This document shows, in pieces, positions 12,281-13,050 of a stretch of DNA of 13,050 nucleotides (position 1 is the stretch's first letter; each line of letters begins with the position of its first letter). The position numbers and the translations under genes are program-made. Under the pieces are notes generated by a model. That model saw only the letters and a list, made by a program, of their open reading frames with translations, was not told the DNA's origin and did not search any database. The stretch comes from Desulfatitalea sp. (GTDB lineage: Bacteria > Desulfobacterota > Desulfobacteria > Desulfobacterales > Desulfosarcinaceae): assembly GCA_018224505.1 (NCBI GenBank), contig JAGTVD010000195.1:1-13050 (forward strand). Reading direction: 5' to 3'.

Positions 12281-13050
12281 TCAGTTTTTGCTGGTGAAAA
12301 GGCAGGAGACGCGGTTGCGGCCGGCTTGTTTGGATTGGTACATGGCCTTGTCGGCGCGCTGGACAAAAAGGGCGATTTCCTCCGGTCGGTGGAACTCGGT
12401 GACGCCGACACTGACGGTGATCGAAAGGGGGTTGTCCTCCCCCTTGGGGTAAAAACGATCGGCCTGCACGGCCGACCGGATACGCTCGGCCACGGTGGCC
12501 GCTTCATCCCCTTCGGTTTCGGGCAAAATGACGGTAAACTCCTCACCGCCGTAACGATAGGCCGAATCCATCTTGCGCAGGCAGCTGCGGATCACCTGAC
12601 CTAAACGCACGAGGACCTTGTCCCCCTCCAGATGCCCATAATTGTCGTTGTAATCCTTGAAATTGTCGATATCCAACAGCAACAGGCTCAGGGGCCGCTG
12701 GTAGCGGCTGGTGCGATCGATCTCGATCTTGAGCTGGTTGTAGAAATAACGTGAATTATATAGCTGAGTGAGGCCGTCGGTGATGGAGAGCCGCTTGAGT
12801 TTTTCAAGCATATGGATACGCTCCTGGGTCAGACGCCGCTCTTTGAGCACCCGGCGCAAACGCAGCAGCAGCTCCTCAAAACGCACCGGCTTGAACACAA
12901 AGTCGCTGGCGCCTTTGCTGATAGCCTCTTCATAGGAGTAATCGCCGCTGTAGCCGGTCATGACGATCACATCGACCTCATGGTTGTTTTTGATACGATC
13001 GGTCAATTCCAGACCGTCCATGCCCGGCAGCATGATGTCGGTGATCACCA
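12281..13050 (-). CDS. Response regulator with GGDEF domain (diguanylate cyclase), N-terminus outside window
   Basis: The gene is cut by the right edge of the window. The visible 256 or so codons begin inside a receiver domain, VITDIMLPGMDG, whose aspartate is the likely phospho-acceptor. The usual threonine (VMTGYS) and lysine (FVFKPVRF) follow. A linker helix leads to a GGDEF domain with the active-site motif GGEEF (12536-12550), metal and substrate residues in LLDIDNFKDYNDNYGH, and an RxxD inhibitory site (RKMD) five residues before GGEEF. It should make cyclic di-GMP from two GTP when phosphorylated, with product inhibition. The C-terminus (SVGVTEF, then ADKAMYQSKQAGRNRV) is complete. Its stop lies 103 bases upstream of the DUF6599 start on the same strand. 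The GTG at 13048 is inside the receiver domain and is not the true start. Confidence 0.92.
   Translation of the reverse strand, partial: VITDIMLPGMDGLELTDRIKNNHEVDVIVMTGYSGDYSYEEAISKGASDFVFKPVRFEELLLRLRRVLKERRLTQERIHMLEKLKRLSITDGLTQLYNSRYFYNQLKIEIDRTSRYQRPLSLLLLDIDNFKDYNDNYGHLEGDKVLVRLGQVIRSCLRKMDSAYRYGGEEFTVILPETEGDEAATVAERIRSAVQADRFYPKGEDNPLSITVSVGVTEFHRPEEIALFVQRADKAMYQSKQAGRNRVSCLFTSKN

Overview
The window looks like chromosomal DNA of an anaerobic, iron-sulfur-rich bacterium, most likely a sulfate-reducing member of the Desulfobacterota (former Deltaproteobacteria). This placement is an inference from gene content: a long acetyl-CoA hydrolase/transferase, a DUF6599/DUF362/polyferredoxin/Tat aldo-keto reductase cluster, and a receiver-GGDEF protein. 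Coding DNA is GC-rich, and two intergenic stretches are clearly richer in A+T. No rRNA, tRNA, CRISPR array, insertion sequence or phage integration module was seen.

Left half, + strand (about 1-6758): positions 1-318 hold no convincing gene but do contain a good sigma70-type promoter at 260-289. It leads to a small reading frame (319-501) interrupted by an in-frame TAA, followed by ndk and trmJ, which overlap by one base. Next come an orphan single-domain response regulator and a YvlD-type four-helix membrane protein 18 bases apart. After these lie a membrane-anchored DUF1232/J-domain protein, a YajD-type HNH protein, and a Lys/Ala-rich small protein with a histone H1-like tail. A 386-base gap follows, with several inverted repeats and an AT-rich leader whose 10-bp repeat reaches the ribosome binding site of a 724-residue acyl-CoA hydrolase/CoA-transferase. 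A strong hairpin with T/A tracts on both sides at 6781-6816 separates the two halves and probably stops transcription from both directions.

Right half, - strand (13050 down to 6884): a receiver-GGDEF diguanylate cyclase, cut by the window edge, lies upstream of a four-gene cluster read in the order DUF6599 protein, Tat-signal DUF362 protein, NapH/NapG-like polyferredoxin, and Tat-signal aldo-keto reductase with a C-terminal Fe-S motif. The first two genes overlap as ATGA and the other gaps are 35 and 61 bases, so this is probably one operon. The parts suggest an electron-transfer module of the cell envelope. Quinol or another membrane donor could feed the polyferredoxin, which would pass electrons through many [4Fe-4S] clusters to periplasmic Tat-exported partners. 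Its substrate cannot be read from the sequence, and this cluster is the best candidate in the window for an undescribed system.
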